64,000 bases of DNA from Sediminibacterium sp. (GTDB lineage: Bacteria > Bacteroidota > Bacteroidia > Chitinophagales > Chitinophagaceae). The stretch spans positions 115,993-179,992 of the forward strand of contig JAEUVE010000021.1 in the NCBI GenBank assembly GCA_016786865.1, in the 5' to 3' direction. Of the stretch, positions 63,862 through 64,000 are shown one piece after another. A program made the position numbers and the translations under genes. Positions within the stretch are counted from its first letter, which is position 1. Each line of letters starts with the position of its first letter. The notes under the pieces were generated by a model. The model saw only the letters and a list, made by a program, of their open reading frames with translations. It was not told where the DNA came from and did no database searches.

Positions 63862-64000
63862 GGATCAAGCCTAATTCTTGGGGGTAAAGAAAAAAAAGAG
63901 TTGATTTGCGGTTACTAAATCTGTATCCGTTTTGCAAGACACTTACCAAACCCTCGTCCAATTTCTATTACCTGAAGGCCTTCTTGATTATTTTGAATTA
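63862..64000 (+). mobile_element. Left end of an ISAon1-like (ISL3-type) insertion sequence
   Basis: Left boundary near 63862, inferred from where the sqr homology stops. The element begins around GGATCAAGCCTAATTCTTGG and contains the start of a transposase gene facing right. The other end, terminal inverted repeat and target duplication are outside the window. The family call rests on the transposase N-terminus, recalled from memory. Confidence 0.65.
63932..64000 (+). CDS. ISAon1-family transposase N-terminal region, partial
   Basis: Open frame from a TTG at 63932 to the window end, 23 codons, reading LQDTYQTLVQFLLPEGLLDYFEL with the start as Met. The string LLPEGLLDYFEL is the familiar opening of the ISAon1-type transposase N-terminal protein in Bacteroidota. 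The frame upstream is closed by a TGA at 63902. Only the N-terminus is visible. Confidence 0.65.
   Translation, partial: MQDTYQTLVQFLLPEGLLDYFEL

Noticed and set aside
63862..63961. N-terminal extension of the SQR reading frame to a TTG at 63961, and a GxGxxG-like string in the neighbouring minus-strand frame
   Set aside because: Both are minus-strand shadows of the insertion-sequence end. The plus strand here encodes a convincing transposase start, so neither is the true SQR N-terminus.

Overview
The window reads as a chromosomal segment of a member of the Bacteroidota, most likely the Chitinophagia. The evidence is the many families typical of that phylum (DUF4293, DUF6427, DUF4349, WG-repeat lipoproteins, the YitT type, LytTR regulators), weak or absent Shine-Dalgarno sequences with A-rich leaders, TTG and GTG starts, and several matches to the Bacteroidota -7 promoter element TAnnTTTG. 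I saw no rRNA, tRNA or CRISPR array. About 58 protein genes are supported. The last ~140 bases are the left end of an insertion sequence.

Layout. 1-8.5 kb (minus strand): a metal and ion transport block with a frameshifted P-type ATPase, an Nramp-like carrier, an intact P2A Ca2+-type ATPase, a YitT membrane protein and an MFS carrier. 8.5-13.5 kb: an aminotransferase, a DmpA-type peptidase, a PsiE-like protein, an ABM-fold protein, a ferritin-like/VIT1 fusion, a GIY-YIG-like protein and an FMN reductase. 13.6-19.9 kb: an alkylation-repair neighbourhood (Tag glycosylase, AlkB, AraC-MGMT fusion) interleaved with a DinB-like protein, a small cupin and a secreted protein made of four Cache domains. 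20.2-22.4 kb: katG. 22.5-26.6 kb: a channel-like two-TM protein, DUF1801, FUSC, a DsbA/SpxH-like oxidoreductase divergent from an HxlR regulator, and a GGGP-synthase homologue. 27-30.3 kb: a B12-dependent ribonucleotide reductase behind a 370-bp control region with a cluster of DnaA-box-like sites. 30.4-36.5 kb: a GMC dehydrogenase pair, an M48/TPR protease and lipoproteins. 36.5-43.4 kb: metG, an SPFH-RHH operon with a striking operator, tandem S66 peptidases and tandem alpha/beta hydrolases. 43.5-51.4 kb: kup, an unknown secreted protein, DUF6427, purQ and a DsbD system whose redox N-domain is on a separate gene. 51.4-59.7 kb: an ECF sigma factor, uvrA, a TPR histidine kinase convergent with a LytTR regulator, DUF4293 and glyA. 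59.9-64 kb: a sugar nucleotidyltransferase, an NMO-family flavoprotein, and a sulfur operon (sqr-tusE-dsrE) whose first gene has lost its N-terminus to the insertion sequence.

Functional themes. Redox and thiol handling recurs (KatG, DsbD, SpxH-like/HxlR, SQR/TusE/DsrE), as does DNA damage handling (Tag, AlkB, AraC-MGMT, UvrA, NrdJ). The observations most worth following are: (1) two adjacent 11-bp direct repeats overlapping the promoter of the SPFH-RHH operon, which looks like an autoregulatory ribbon-helix-helix operator; (2) the insertion-sequence disruption of sqr; (3) the DnaA-box cluster at nrdJ; (4) the split DsbD N-domain; (5) the inverted repeat bracketing the HxlR promoter; and (6) the stand-alone four-Cache protein. 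All functional calls come from reading motifs by eye; no database search was possible.
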